Under the pieces are notes generated by a model, which was given only the letters and a program-made list of their open reading frames with translations, was not told the origin of the DNA and searched no databases. From Calycina herbarum (Eukaryota; Ascomycota; Leotiomycetes; Helotiales; Pezizellaceae), in contig LLEY01000115.1 in assembly GCA_001414485.1 (NCBI GenBank), positions 62,001 through 126,000 on the forward strand: DNA of 64,000 nucleotides. Direction: 5' to 3'. Shown piece after piece: positions 35,574 to 47,700 of this stretch (position 1 is its first letter; every line of letters starts with the position of its first letter). A program made the position numbers and the translations under genes.

Positions 35574-36205
35574 TCTCAGTCTGAGACTTGCGAAAAGCAA
35601 GTTGTCAGATTCAATTAAAGGTATATGAGTGATTAAGACGACATGGAAATGTTCTAATATATATTGCTCATGGAAGTCTTGATCCCCCAATAATAGTGCG
35701 TCCAATGATGACCCAGTTCCATCCAGTCGAAATGCTCTAGATAAGCAATTCTACTTTGCGCTCTGATAATTAAGATAACCATTCGCAAGTTTTGAAGCTA
35801 CTTCGATAAGTATAGTTGGAGGATTGAACCGAGCAGGTCGGGAATGAGCCGATGGAGCCGATGGAGAGATAAGAAACCTACGAAGGTGGGGTAAGTTCAT
35901 AAATGGCTGTGAGATTCCGGGGATCATTTATCGGAAAGAAAGCGGGTTTAATTATGGGGAATGTGACGCTACCTCCTTTCTTACTTGCTAGGTTATGGCT
36001 TTTGGTTAGATGTGCCGTTATGCGTTCGGCGGCGAGCTGCCCGATGAAGGTGGGAGAACAGCTTCCCTGTCCAGGTACCGAAATGCTTAGTTTGAATTCA
36101 TGTCTGACAAAACATCTTCAATCTGTTACAGTTATTTCTGTTAGTTGGAATTTCGATTAGGAAACTCACTTCAAGGAATTTCAATTACACGAAATCCAAC
36201 GAATT
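35574..36205. promoter_or_regulatory. Shared promoter region of transporter and aldolase-family gene
   Basis: 632 bp between divergent start codons, no coding signal of its own. No specific operator could be recognised. Confidence 0.45.
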
Positions 36206-37458
36206 ATGGCGAGAACACTTCCACAAGGCATCTACACGCCTTTACCAACTTTTTTCCTTGAAGGAACTCAAGATTTGGGTAACATAATATCCTTGGATTC
36301 TTTTATACAACTAGATTAACAAAATGACAGATCTCGTTTCCTTCTCAGAACATATACAATGTATGGAATCTGCAATACATCAAGACCATTTCTCTCCAAG
36401 CTAATCTTCCAAAAGTCACATCTCAAGCTGGAACAATTCCCGTAATTTCGGGAACTATGGGCGAAGCACCACACCTTGTTCGTTAACACTTTTTCTTCCA
36501 GTCGATTTCTTAATAACCAACAATCCTTTTTACAGAGCTCCGTAGAACGCACATCACTTATCCAAACCGCACGAAAAGCCCTCGATGAAGCAAATTTAAA
36601 GCACGTTCCGATCGTTGCTGGAATCGGAGTGACAAGCACAAGAGAAACCATAAAACTCGCTCACGCAGCAGCAGAAGCGGGCGCGGACTTTGCAATTGCG
36701 CTACCTCCGGGATATTATGCTGGCACTTTGATGGCAAATGATATGATAGCTTTGAAAAATTACTTTGTTGAAGTTGCAGCAGCAAGTCCTATTCCAGTGT
36801 AAGCATTATTCCATTCTCGCAAAATTCAAATGCTGATAGAGATAGAATGATGTACAACTTTCCATCCGTAACATCGGGAATCGATATGCAAAGCGATCTC
36901 ATCCTCTCGATAGCCACCTCAGCTCCCAATATCTGTGGTATTAAACTCACTTGTGGGGCAGTTGGGAAACTCACGAGAATAACATCAATCGTGAACGATC
37001 CCGTTTTCGCCCAAGAATATCCTAGAAAAGTGGAAACTGCGCCATTTAGGGTCATTGATGGATTTATTGACTTTTTGCTGCCGAGCATGGCTGCGGGGAG
37101 CTCAGGGGCTATCACTGGCTTGGCGAACTTTGCGCCCAAGACCTGTGTTCGACTTTGGGAGTTATGTTTGGCTGTTCCAGGAAGTGGGAGTTATGCTGAA
37201 GCACAAAAGGTGCAGAATCTGATCGCTAATGCTGACGGCGTTGCTATTAAGATTGGAGTGAGTGAGATGATTTTCCATGTTTTGAATAATACTAACGACC
37301 TTGGGTAGATTGCTGGGATGAAGATGTTGCTGAACCGTTTGTTTGGATATGGAAGTGAGCCAAGACGACCATTGATGCCGATGGAAAAGGAAAAGGGCGA
37401 TTTGGTAATGGAGGAGAAGTATATTAAAGATTTGTTGGAGTTTGAGAGGGCACTATAG
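36206..37458 (+). CDS. Dihydrodipicolinate synthase-family (class I aldolase-type) protein (325 aa)
   Basis: Six exons: 36206-36278, 36331-36360, 36428-36477, 36536-36798, 36846-37257 and 37309-37458. Introns are 47-67 bp, with CTAAC-like branch sites visible in introns 2 and 5. The protein opens PQGIYTPLPTFF. It has SGTMGEAPHL at the pyruvate-binding loop, Tyr142 in MYNFPS, and Lys172 in CGIKLTCG as the Schiff-base lysine. Length fits the family (DapA/NanA/KDG-aldolase fold). Fungi make lysine by the aminoadipate route, so members like this usually act in catabolism of keto acids or sugar acids, or related lyase steps; the exact reaction is not known. Intron 2 leaves the helix before SGTIPV shorter than usual, so that boundary is the least certain one. 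Confidence 0.9.
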
Positions 37459-38108
37459 AATGTAGTAGATAAAAATTATAAATTACCCCTTGGATTTTAC
37501 GTCAAAACTCATCGTAGCGACTATTTAGTTCCCCCAAACTTGCATAAGGAACAACTTTCGCTGGATTCAGTGACATACCAACTCTTCAGTTGATTTCAGT
37601 GAATTGTTCACTTAACACCAATTGTCCTATGCAGTTCTCGAACACTAGAGTAGTAGGACCAAAGTTCTGATGATCTCAAAGTTGCTTAGCAGCAGCTTTC
37701 CTTTATCTCAAACGTGTCAAAAACTCCTTCGACTGCATCTAAATATGGCAAGGAAGCAGCAAACATGAGTGAAGGCATGAACTCGTTTCAAGCCTTACCA
37801 TGTTGCTAGCTCCCAGCCTTAGGCGGTACAAACCCGATATACCCGACATCATTTTGCAATCATTTCTCCCACTATCGAACCTCCCCCGCTGATTTCTCAT
37901 CAGCATACCGGGTTGCTATCGTTATCAACAATACCATCCAAGTACCCAGAAAGGTGGGGTGTCGGTATCATCGGCAAGTTAGCCGACAATCTTTCTCACG
38001 AAACTCGTAACTTTCCAGCGCCGACGCTGTGTTCGCGATATTGTACATTATCAGCAGTTTAGAACGCAATACAAGAAGTATCAAAGAAAAACACTACCAC
38101 ATTTCACA
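37459..38108. other. Intergenic between aldolase-family gene and dioxygenase
   Basis: 650 bp, no coding or repeat feature seen. It includes the terminator side of the upstream gene and the promoter of the dioxygenase. Confidence 0.45.
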
Positions 38109-39269
38109 ATGCCGAGTCAAATTGAAACCCCAGATATCAAAGTCAAAGCCTCCAAAGGCCCTCTCTTCCCGGATTATCTCCGTGAGTGAAATCAACCCCA
38201 AACATACCTTACTTGACTTCAACTAACACTAATATCAGCTCACTATGATCCACTCGAGAAGGTCGATATGGTCGGTCCGTTCGAGCACGTCGAAGTAGGA
38301 AAGCGTGCAGATACAAAAAAGCCAAACCTCCTCGCCAACGCTACCAAAGTCATCGATTTGAGTCCACACGTAGGCACCGAACTCATCGGAGCTCAACTCA
38401 CAGATCTGAGTCCGGCCGCATTGGATGAGTTGGCACTTCTCCTCGCCGAAAGGGGCTGTGTTGTCTTCCGTGATCAAAATGTATTCCTCAACTCCGGCTT
38501 CGAAGCACAGAAGAAAATAGCCGCTCATTTTGGGCCACTACATGTTCACGGTTGGATGCCTCATCCAGAAAAGGGACCCGCAGAATTCGTTATCGTCTAT
38601 GATTCAAGAGAAGATTTACGACTTCGAAGATTCTGGGCGAGGAAGAACCCTATTCAATTCCACGTTGATCAATCACCCGAGTCTCAGCCTCCAGGAGTCA
38701 CTTTCTTTGCAGTGGTGGAACAGCCATCTGGTGTTGGAGGAGATACCATTTTTGCCAGCACGTCAAGAGCTTTCATGAAACTTTCCCCAAAATTCCGAGC
38801 TAGACTTGAGGGGTTGAAAGCAGTCCATACCACTGCGGCACAACTTTCGAGAGAGATATCAGACAACAAAGATAAAAGTACAGTTAAACGCCCAGTAACA
38901 ACTTCCATTCATCCCGTCGTTACCGTACACCCAGTCACCGGGGCAAAGAATCTATTCGTCAACTCTTCATACACCAAAAGCATCGTCGGATTCGATGACG
39001 AGGAGTCGGAGTACTTGCTCAAATTTCTGTTCAATCATATTGCTTCTGGGCATGATTTCTCATGCAGAGTGAAATATGAGCCGGGGACGGTGGTGCTTTG
39101 GGATCAGAGAGCCGTGCAACATAGTCAAACTTTGGATTATCCTGCTGGGGAGAGACGGCATGCTTTTAGATTGACGAGTTTGGCGAACGTGCCGATCCCT
39201 AGCAAGGTTGATGAGGATGATGACGGATGTATGCTGGAAGAGGACAGAGAAATGTTGGGCTTGTGTTAA
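38109..39269 (+). CDS. TauD/TfdA-family 2-oxoglutarate-dependent dioxygenase (367 aa)
   Basis: Two exons, 38109-38181 and 38239-39269, with a 57-bp intron (GTGAGT donor, AATATCAG acceptor); phases agree. The iron facial triad is readable: His166-x-Asp168 in FHVDQSPE and the distal His319 in AVQHSQTLD, followed by the 2-oxoglutarate-binding Arg of HAFRLT (about 335). The N-terminal part has the VIDLSPHVGTELIGAQLTDL segment usual in fungal taurine/sulfonate dioxygenase-like proteins. These enzymes hydroxylate alkyl sulfonates, aryloxy acids or related carboxylates, using O2 and 2-oxoglutarate. Its position next to a Dal5 permease and an aldolase-family enzyme fits a shared catabolic role. The actual substrate is unknown. 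Confidence 0.93.
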
Positions 39270-39676
39270 TTTATTTTTTGAGTTTATTGTTTTAGAGATG
39301 GATATTAATGTGTTGTAACAATCTACATTTGAAATGCATATTTCAAAACCCTCTAATTCTAGTAAAGTAAAGCACGATCTTTCCACTCTATTATCTTTCG
39401 GCAAAGAAGGGGCGGGAGAAAGTTCAGAACGGGAGGGTTTGTTTATTATTATTGTAGCTGTCCAATTTGTAGTGCAAGTATTTGAGTCTAAGTTCCAAAA
39501 ATCAAAACTCTGTTAAAACCTAGAACCCAAAAATTCAAAGCTGTAAAGCAAACTCCAACGCATCCAAAACTAACAACAAAGTAACCTTAGCGAGTGGATA
39601 AAGTCCAAGTGTCAAACAGCCAAGAAAAAAAAAACTCTGAGCTTGCAGTTCTGGAAGAATGAAGCTGGAAATCAAT
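39270..39676. other. Intergenic, convergent gene ends
   Basis: About 400 bp between the dioxygenase stop and the end of the broken gene on the opposite strand. Nothing further is recognised. Confidence 0.4.
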
Positions 39677-40475
39677 CTATTTCCCTTTGTGGTGATGACG
39701 ACGCCTTTCTTGATTATTATCCTCCCTATCTTTGTATTTCTTGAAGCTTTGATGTGCACTGCTACTACTCCCAGATGGTTGGCCTCGTTTTTTCGTGTTT
39801 TGTTTGGAAGAAGTAGCAGTGACTGAAACATTTCACAAAGCTTCAGTTGTGGTAGCGAGAGTGGATGGATATTCTTGCATATACTCCTTGTCTCGTTCGT
39901 GTTCCGGTGAGCCTTCCCAGACGGAGTGATTTCCTTTGTAATAGTAATTCTGACCGTCGAAACCAGCATTTCAATCTTGAAACCCTGTGGGGGTGGAGCC
40001 CAATTCTGTGGCTCTGTAGTCGCTACAGTAGAAGCTGTGGGGTTAACAGTTGACTGTGACGATGATGAGGTATGTTCCGTGTCATACGACGTGCTAAATT
40101 CCCCAGTACTGGTGGTTGGTTGTGTGGAATAACCAATAGGATTGCCTCCAACTGTAACTGAACTTTTGGGCAAAGGATATGGGAAAGTCCCCATTCTGCT
40201 GGATCCCCCTGAATCATAGCTTGGCTGTGTGGAAACGCCTGTTTGGAAACGCCTGTTTTCCTAAGTCCAGGTGTTGTTGTGTATGTAGAAAAGGGCTGAG
40301 GCTGAAGACTCGGCGTTGTATAAGAACCTTTGTATTGAGAACTCTGTGCTATGTTCCCCTTGTGGCTCTGATAGTTGTATCCAGACCCTTGGATTTGGGG
40401 CTGTTCTCTTGCTATGCTTTCTTCTGACACAGGATTCGGTAGATTTCCCCCCTCATATCCGGCGCTACAGTTCAC
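39677..40475 (-). pseudogene. Broken gene for a Gln/Ser/Thr-rich protein of unknown function
   Basis: Coding-like sequence runs on the minus strand from about 40475 to a stop at 39677-39679 but changes frame twice. The first change coincides with a 14-bp tandem duplication (40231-40258), whose removal would join the two frames. The second lies at a short C run near 39985-39995. Two in-frame TGA codons interrupt the distal part, which otherwise reads as plausible protein (GQNYYYKGNHSVWEG, then a basic KKYKDRE and HHHKGK end). The 5' end beyond 40475 is not resolved. The product would be low-complexity, rich in Gln, Ser, Thr and Tyr. Undetected introns could explain some breaks, so pseudogene status is likely but not certain. 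Confidence 0.55.
40231..40258. repeat. 14-bp tandem duplication that shifts a reading frame
   Basis: GGAAACGCCTGTTT occurs twice back to back (40231-40244 and 40245-40258). Since 14 is not a multiple of 3, the duplication moves the minus-strand reading frame, exactly where the two open frames of the broken gene meet. Confidence 0.9.
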
Positions 40476-40710
40476 AAGTAATCAGACCACGTTTTATTTT
40501 TAAAGCATCGCTTAATTCTCTAGACTACCTAAGTAAACCAGTGTTTAGCGTCGCCTCTTTCTTCATTCATTAAAGCCATCGGTATCGCCTAATTTTTGGT
40601 TTCGCTGAATTCAACGCGATCTCATGGAATTGCTCAAAAGAATATTAAATGGAGAATTATACTGCATCATACTACACCATGATCACCAATCCTCCAAGTG
40701 TAATACTAAC

Positions 40711-42868
40711 TCAAGACTCCTTGGTACTGCTCCGCGTTACCCGACCACTCTTCGTCTTCTTTGGTGCTGGGCCATCATCACTAGCAGCAATACCACTAAC
40801 ACTCTTGCGCTTTTTGGTCGATGAAGAACGAACGCCGTGACTGCCACCCTTCGTCTTCTTTTGTGCTGGACCATCCTCAATAGCAGCAACACCACCAACA
40901 GCCTTGCGCTTTTTGGTTTTGTTTGGGCCAGGCTCATCATGTTCCTCGTCATGATCCTCATCATGATCCTCATCCTGAGAATCGTTCGTAAGAGCGATAC
41001 TTGATCGAGCATCTTCTTCATCCTGCATGGCCTGTAACCGAGCTTCCGCCTGTGGATATTTGACTTTGAGGCCCCACGTGATTGCATTATGGTGCACATC
41101 ATTGAGGCGGTTCTTCTTGAGATCTATTGAGACTGTATCAAACGTCTGGATAGTGCGTGTTTGATAGACCCAGTACAATTCCCCCGAGGCGTTTATGCCA
41201 ACGGTACGGTAATGCTGGAAAAGCTTCGCTGTCTCAATATGTAGTGCTAGGCCGTAAACAAAGGTTTTGTCGTCAAACTGGTCCTTCTTCCATCCCTCTG
41301 GAACATCTTTTGTGCCGTACATAAAGTACCCCCAAGCTGCAACTAATGTAGCGCCAGTGTTCCTGCATTGGATTACTGCATGCCACAGAGACAGGTTTGG
41401 ACCCTTGGATTCGATAAACTAAAACGCGAGAGCTGGAGTTCCAGCAACCAAGGTAAATTCCTTCAAAGGAGATTCAGAAAGTCGTTGTTCATGGGGCCCA
41501 AATAGGGAGGGTTAAAACCATATACCCTGTCGGAAGCAGGGAGAGGATGGACCATTAGGGGCGCCAATTGAAAGCTGAGCCGTCTCTCTAGCTTACGGTT
41601 GTAGAGAACCTGGGTGTGACTATGTGTAAATTGTTGCTCGCAAGATACAACAATACCGAGGGCCTCGTATGGCACAACTTTGATCATGTTGCTGTGAACA
41701 TTGTCATAGTATAATCCATTTATGGTCGGTTGGTGAGGGTCGGGTACAACACGGAAAAGGATCGAATGTAGTTTCAAGTCGTATGGAGCATGTTGTATTT
41801 CTGAGCTCAAAAACGCCAAGTCTGTCTTCCATCCGTTGCTGTTGAAACAACTAGTCAAGGTAGCCTCGTTGGTCCTTCCGACATTCCCAATTGATAAAAC
41901 GTGCATAATCAAGGAATCCTGATCGTGCTGAACCACCTTGTATGGTTTAGATAAGATTACGCGCTTCGAGTCCTTCTGAAATTTCTTAAATTCTACCCCG
42001 AGCTCTTTTTTCTGTGTGATTACGAACAACTCGGTGTCTTGCGGGCGCATAACTCCATTGCGAATTAGGGTTTGATCTCTTGCCTTCCAGTTTTGTGAGG
42101 CAACCGATTGCAACGAGACGGCCGGGGAGGGGCGGTACGGTCCAACGACTGCAGCTTCGGACTTTGACCGACGGCCGTTGACGCGACGTAATATTGGGGC
42201 GTATGTTGAAAGTGTTTCGGAATCAATAGTGTTTTGGATCCAATCTTCGATGCTAGTGGCAGAAGGGCTTGGAGTGTTCAATGGATGATCTGCAAAGGGT
42301 GGGGCTCCGGGGGCTTCGTAGAGATATCCGTCGTCAGAAGGGGGAATTGAGAACGAGTATTCTGTTGAAACTGACCCTAGAGGAGGCAACAGCGATTCGG
42401 AGAGAGCGCGCGATTGTGTGTGGTGGGTGTTTGTATTCGAGGGAGGACTTAAACCTGCGCGAGGCTGAAGAGTGTTTGCATTCGAGAGAGGACTTAAACC
42501 TGCGCGAGGCTGAAGAGTGTTTGCATTCGAGAGAGGGGTTAAACCTGCGCGAGGCTGAAGAGTGATGAGGTGGGATTCGGGACAGCTCGCGATTGTGTGT
42601 GGTGGGTGTTTGTATTCGAGGGAGGACTTAAACCTGCTCGAGGCTGAAGAGTGTTTGCATTCGAGAGAGGGGTTAAACCTGCGCGAGGCTGAAGAGTAGT
42701 GAGGTGAGGATTCGGGACAGCTCGCGATTGTGTGCGAGGACGCCGGCGACCGTCATTCTATATCTAAATTAGCTCCCAACAGATAAATAAAAAGAAGAAA
42801 CTTACATCCAAAGCATCAGGCGAATGCAATCGCCTTGGCTTGGAATTTCGAGTTCTTGTGCCCGCCAT
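40711..42868 (-). CDS. Hypothetical nuclear-type protein with coding minisatellite; frameshifted here
   Basis: Exons on the minus strand: 42868-42806, 42757-41526 and 41418-40711, with introns of 48 and 107 bp. The ATG at 42868 opens MAGTRTRNSKPRR. Exon 2 starts with a 45-bp tandem repeat coding 15-residue TLQPRAGL-type units. One spacer copy is 1 bp shorter than its twin, which breaks the frame near 42562-42590. Downstream the frame stays open to the stop. With that base present the protein would be about 667 aa. The middle part (residues near IQNTIDS to LERRLSFQL) looks globular but has no known family. The C-terminus has an Asp/Glu/His stretch and two related KKRK...KKTK modules, good nuclear-localisation candidates. 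No function is assigned. Confidence 0.6.
42427..42695. repeat. 45-bp coding minisatellite, five units in a 3+2 arrangement
   Basis: Units at 42427-42471, 42472-42516 and 42517-42561, then a 44-bp spacer, then 42606-42650 and 42651-42695. Each reads GTGTTTG...GGCTGAAGA on the plus strand. The spacer (AGTGATGAGGTGGGATTCGG) recurs beyond the last unit with a 1-bp length difference. Confidence 0.9.
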
Positions 42869-44454
42869 CGTGTTGTTGTAGGCTCAGAACGATCTGCTAC
42901 GAGCAAGTGCTCCTGTGCCATAGTTGGAAGCCCAGCAGTATAATACCGTAGGAGCAAGCGTCCCCTATCGCGATCGGACTCCTTCAGAAGCTCTTTGGTT
43001 AAATGCAGCGACTGTCTGGTAATCGGCTACTTGGTGAAAGCTAGTGTTCCTCTGCGGTTAGTGGGGTGGGAAAATCGGAGGAAACGTTCCTCTGCCGAAC
43101 GAAGTACGAAGCTCTGCTGGTGGTGAGGATACGTTTCGGTGAAAGTTTCTACCACGATCGGTTTCTCGTTGGTTCTATTGTGTTATTCAATTCTCATTCC
43201 TGTACAAAGAGGAAGAGGCTACTTCTGAGTTGCTTCTGAGAGTGACGTTGGTTGGTTTTTCCTTGAAAGGGCTTAGCTAACACCTGCCTAACACCCACCT
43301 CCCTAGTGCCGGCGCTGATCGGCGCTGATCAGAACCCCTGTCTGTAGACGCACAGACATTTTCACAGCCAAACTACTCTTGCACATGCTGTATATAACAG
43401 TCCTCTTTTTAAGAAATAGTTAGTACGTAGATAACTGGGAACAGCCTTACGTTATACGATCACCTGATTACTCTCTTCTTTCTTTGCTACTCTTATACTT
43501 CTACGAAAACGCTTCTTTCTTAAAAATAAGTAACGAAATTAAGTGTTTTAGAGAATGTTTATCCGACGCGCGAAGGCGTATATATATATGTTTAAGTAGA
43601 AACACTTGAATTCCTTACCTTTTAAAGGACTTATAAGAATCTTCTTAAACTAGGAGACAAAAGGACTTAGAAGAGAGACTAGTAGGTAGGTAACGAAAAG
43701 AAAAAAATTTAAAATAATTCTTGTTTTAATTACCTTAAAAATTCTAGGTTTTTTGTCGATTATAGGCTCTTTACTCTAGTAGAATAAAGCCAATTCTTAG
43801 GTTAGCTACTAATTGTCTACTATACTATCACGTCTGGAAGCTGTGAAAAGAGTACGACTATTTACAGATGACCTTCTAATTATTATAACAAGCCGTACGT
43901 CAACTCGTCACGCCTGTAAGTTCCTATAAAAACCCCGCCGAAATCGAAACGCGAGGTAAGCCTTATACTCTACCTTCGTCGAGAAGGCGATAATCACTAC
44001 ACCAACGCTTGCCCTCTTTTCAAACAATCTACCTATATAATAAAGAATCCTTAAACACTAGTATTACTAAAATTTCAAACTAAATAATATAACGTTCAGA
44101 TTAATAGACATTTCATAACTATCTACTTTATATAGCTAACTAGCCTTCCTCTAGCGGCGGTATATATAAGTAAACCGTACGAACGGCGCTCTTTAATAGT
44201 AAGTTAGATTTCTTCGCTTAAATTATCCTAGTCCCGGGAGTTAGTTTACTTGTTTAAGAGAATTATTAGAAAATAGATTATATTATTTATATAACTTTAT
44301 ACTAACTTATTTAGCAGAGAAATCTAGCAGGTTCTAGTAAAGGTACTAGTAGTAAGTACTTAGGAACTTTCGTCTTCGACCGCTGTCTTTTCCCAGAGGT
44401 AAATAAAATCTCGTCGTAGAAGCTTAAACGTTAAGTAAGTTCGAGTAATAATTA
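42869..44454. other. Promoter region of the neighbouring gene, then start of the AT-rich isochore
   Basis: 42869-43400 is ordinary intergenic sequence, with a small duplicated CGGCGCTGAT word near 43310. From about 43400 the base composition changes sharply to AT-rich, stop-filled sequence typical of RIP. No gene is seen. The RIP part is probably an unassigned retroelement fragment. Confidence 0.5.
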
Positions 44455-44705
44455 TATTATAGGCCGAATATAATAAGGTTAATAGATAAAGTTGTCTTAT
44501 TATAAGAAGAACTAACTAAGAAAGAAAAGAGAAGAAGTCTATTCTATATATAAGAAAAGAGGTTTTATATACTAAGGCTATATATAATTACCGGTTATTA
44601 GGACGATGTTAGAACCTCTTATGTCGAGGTTACGTAAGGTTACGTAAGGTCACGTTTTATACGAAGGTTAGTAGACTAAGTACTCTTTAGATATAAACTG
44701 TTATA
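44455..44705 (+). repeat. LTR copy, same family as the solo LTR at 49121-49362 but inverted
   Basis: About 250 bp starting TATTATAGGCCG (first G of TG probably lost to RIP) and ending AAACTGTTATA. It matches the reverse complement of 49121-49362 along its length. The flanking five bases do not match each other, so it may be part of a larger remnant rather than a clean solo LTR. Confidence 0.75.
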
Positions 44706-47700
44706 TTACTCTCTCTCTCCGGTTCTTTAGAGGTTATAAGCTTTCGTATTCTTAAGAGCTTCTTAAGATTCCTAGGTTAGCCTAGTATATCCTTCCTACT
44801 TTATAAGTAGCTTACTAGCACGTCCTCGTTCTTTTCGTTTATTAAGAATCGCTTCTACTACGTATTCTTAGTCGTCTTCGAGAATCTTAGGTTTAGATTA
44901 ATCGTCGTCTTAAACTTAACTTAGTAGCGGGTTATTTAAGACTAATCGTAGAAGTGTGACGGTTTATATCCGTGTTCTTTATTAAGTCACGTGACCTGCG
45001 CAATAGCACGTGACCTGCGCCTGTAGCGTATATCTGTGCGAAGGAGAGCTTATCTCTTTCTTTCTTCTTTAATTTACCTTCTTATAATATAACTCTCTAC
45101 TTATACTTAATCTCTTTATAAGTAGTTTATAATAAGAAGCTAGAAGTAGAATACGTCGTAGATTCTAGAAGGTATATCTAAGTAACAACTATATATTCTA
45201 ATTACTTCTAGTATCGTATACTTAGCTTACTTCGTATTAAGCTTCTTTAACTTCCTTATTATACGAAAGTTCTATAGATTTAGCTAGACTTTATCTCTAA
45301 CTTTAAAGCTTAGTACTTATTATCTTCTTCTGTTTATAACGTCTTCTATTATCTACTATATAGTAGCTATTACTAACTATATCTATTTCTATACTTCTTT
45401 AAGCTTTTATATAATTATATTAGCTTTCTAAATTAGCGATTATAGTATAGCTTTATCTAAGAGTTTATACTAGATATCTAGAAGCTTAGTATAATATCTA
45501 TATTTAAGAAAGAAAAGACTTACTTTTATAGCTAATACTATTTAATTATTAATTACTAATTCAGCGAATAGTAGTAGCTCTTCTTAGTTATCTTAAGTAT
45601 AATCTATAAATATTTATAAATAGGTTTCTACTATCTAGTTTATTTATTCTATAGATCTATCTATTTCTAAGTAAAAAGCTATAGAAAGTCGTTATATAAT
45701 TCCTAAGAGAGAGTATATATAATAGCTTTTTATAAATATATTAAAAGAGATACTTATAGAATAGTACCTATATTTAAAGAAAACTAAACTAAAGAGAGAA
45801 GAGAAGAGTTAGTACGCTCTGTCTCTATTTATATATACTAAGTGAGACTTCGGTAGAACCTCGGCACGTGATCTAGTCGTATATAACTAGGACTATTATA
45901 GTATACTCTTATCTAGAGATAACTTATAAACTACGTTTTTTAATTAGATACTATTACTTTTAGTAGATAGTATCTTTAGTAAAAGGTTTAAATAAACTAT
46001 CTAGTAACTATTTTAGCTATAATATTCTTAAGACTATTATAGATTATTTCTTTTCCTAGCTTATTTATAATTATAACTATATTTATATATTTATTACTTT
46101 CTAGAAGCTTAACTATAAAGTCTATTAAAATTTTACTCTAGATTCAGTTTAAGACTAGTAGAGGCTTTAAGAATTCTTATTATATATCTCTTTAAGTCTT
46201 ATTCCTTTTATAAGCGTTATAATTTTATATAAATCTTTAAATATCTTATAATATCTAAGACTAGAAGTATTATTATAAGAGGATCTAGACTATACTTTCT
46301 TATCTAGAGTAACTATAAAGCGTTAAATTATATATAGACTAGATTATTCTTATATAGAGTTCTTTATTATTTAGAACTTATAACTAGTCTTAGAACTTTA
46401 GCTTTCCTTTATTTATAATTATATATTTAGATATTAATATCTTAAGCTTTAAGCTAGTAAAGAACGTTCTTTTATCTTATTATATAGCTTTCTTTATTAT
46501 TTAAAGATTAGTATCTACTTCTTTAGCTATTATCTAGAGTTCTTAAAGAGTTCTTTTATTATCTAAGAGTACTTCTTACGTCTATACTACTTCTTACGTC
46601 TATACTAGGTTCGCTTTTACGATTCTTAGAGTCTATTCTACTTTATTTATAAACTTAAGAAGTTGCTTTATATAGTAATTAATTTATTCGTCTATAGTAT
46701 TATCTAGTATATCTTCTATTATAAAAGAGTGTCTACTTAAATGTTATTCTTCTTTTTAATATATATAATTATAAAGTTATACTTTAAGAGAGCTAGAGAC
46801 TATTATATTTGTTATTCTATAAGCTTCTAAACTATTATAAAATACTCGAGGTTCTTATAGTCTATTTAAATCTTAAAGCTATCTATGCTTTATAACTTAA
46901 GATTCTAAGCTTCTAGGTACTATATAATAGCTAGTATCTCCTTATTATAGATTTTATAGTTATATTTAGTAGATAAGTTCTTCTTTAAAAAGAAGATATA
47001 GAGTTATAAGAGTTCTTCGTTGTTATATTATATAAGTTCGCTACTAATATATTAGCTAGAAGAGTCTATTTCTATAATCGTTTATCTTTTATAATTAAAT
47101 TATCTAAGAGCTAAGGCTATAGTAAATATATACTTTAGTTATTTAAAGACGTCTTAATATTCGTTTATCTACGTAAATACGTATTCCTTATAAGTAAGTT
47201 CTATAAAAGGTCTTATAATATTAGAATTATAATAGCTAGCTATTATAAAGTATTAAGTACTAAGAGGATATAATACGTACCGAGGGCACGGAATAGAATT
47301 ATAATATAGTTTTAGTTTCGGGATTATTAGAGCCGGATCGGTATAGACTTTTATTATTATACAGCTCTCTTATATATAGATACTCTCGTACTCGTAGCTG
47401 GAAAGGACTAATTTAGTCTTTTTCTTTATATTAGAGTCTAGTATTCGTATATATAATTCTATTCGAACGTACTTCTATATACCTCTTCTATAGTAGTATC
47501 CGATTCGTATTATTATAAGAATAGTTTTTAATAAAGTTTTAGTAGAAGTTTATAAAGCTAAGAAAGCTTTATATAGCCTTAACTATTATAAGTACTTCTT
47601 AGTTAAGGATTATCTTTATCTTTTCTAGATCTATTTCTACTTATAAGTTAATATTAAAGATAAACTCTAGATACTTTATATATATAACTAAGAATTCGTA

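Noticed and set aside
42269..42565. Plus-strand open frame with LNLREAEECLHSRED repeats
   Set aside because: It is the opposite strand of the coding minisatellite; the minus strand has the longer frame with introns and a stop-free downstream part.
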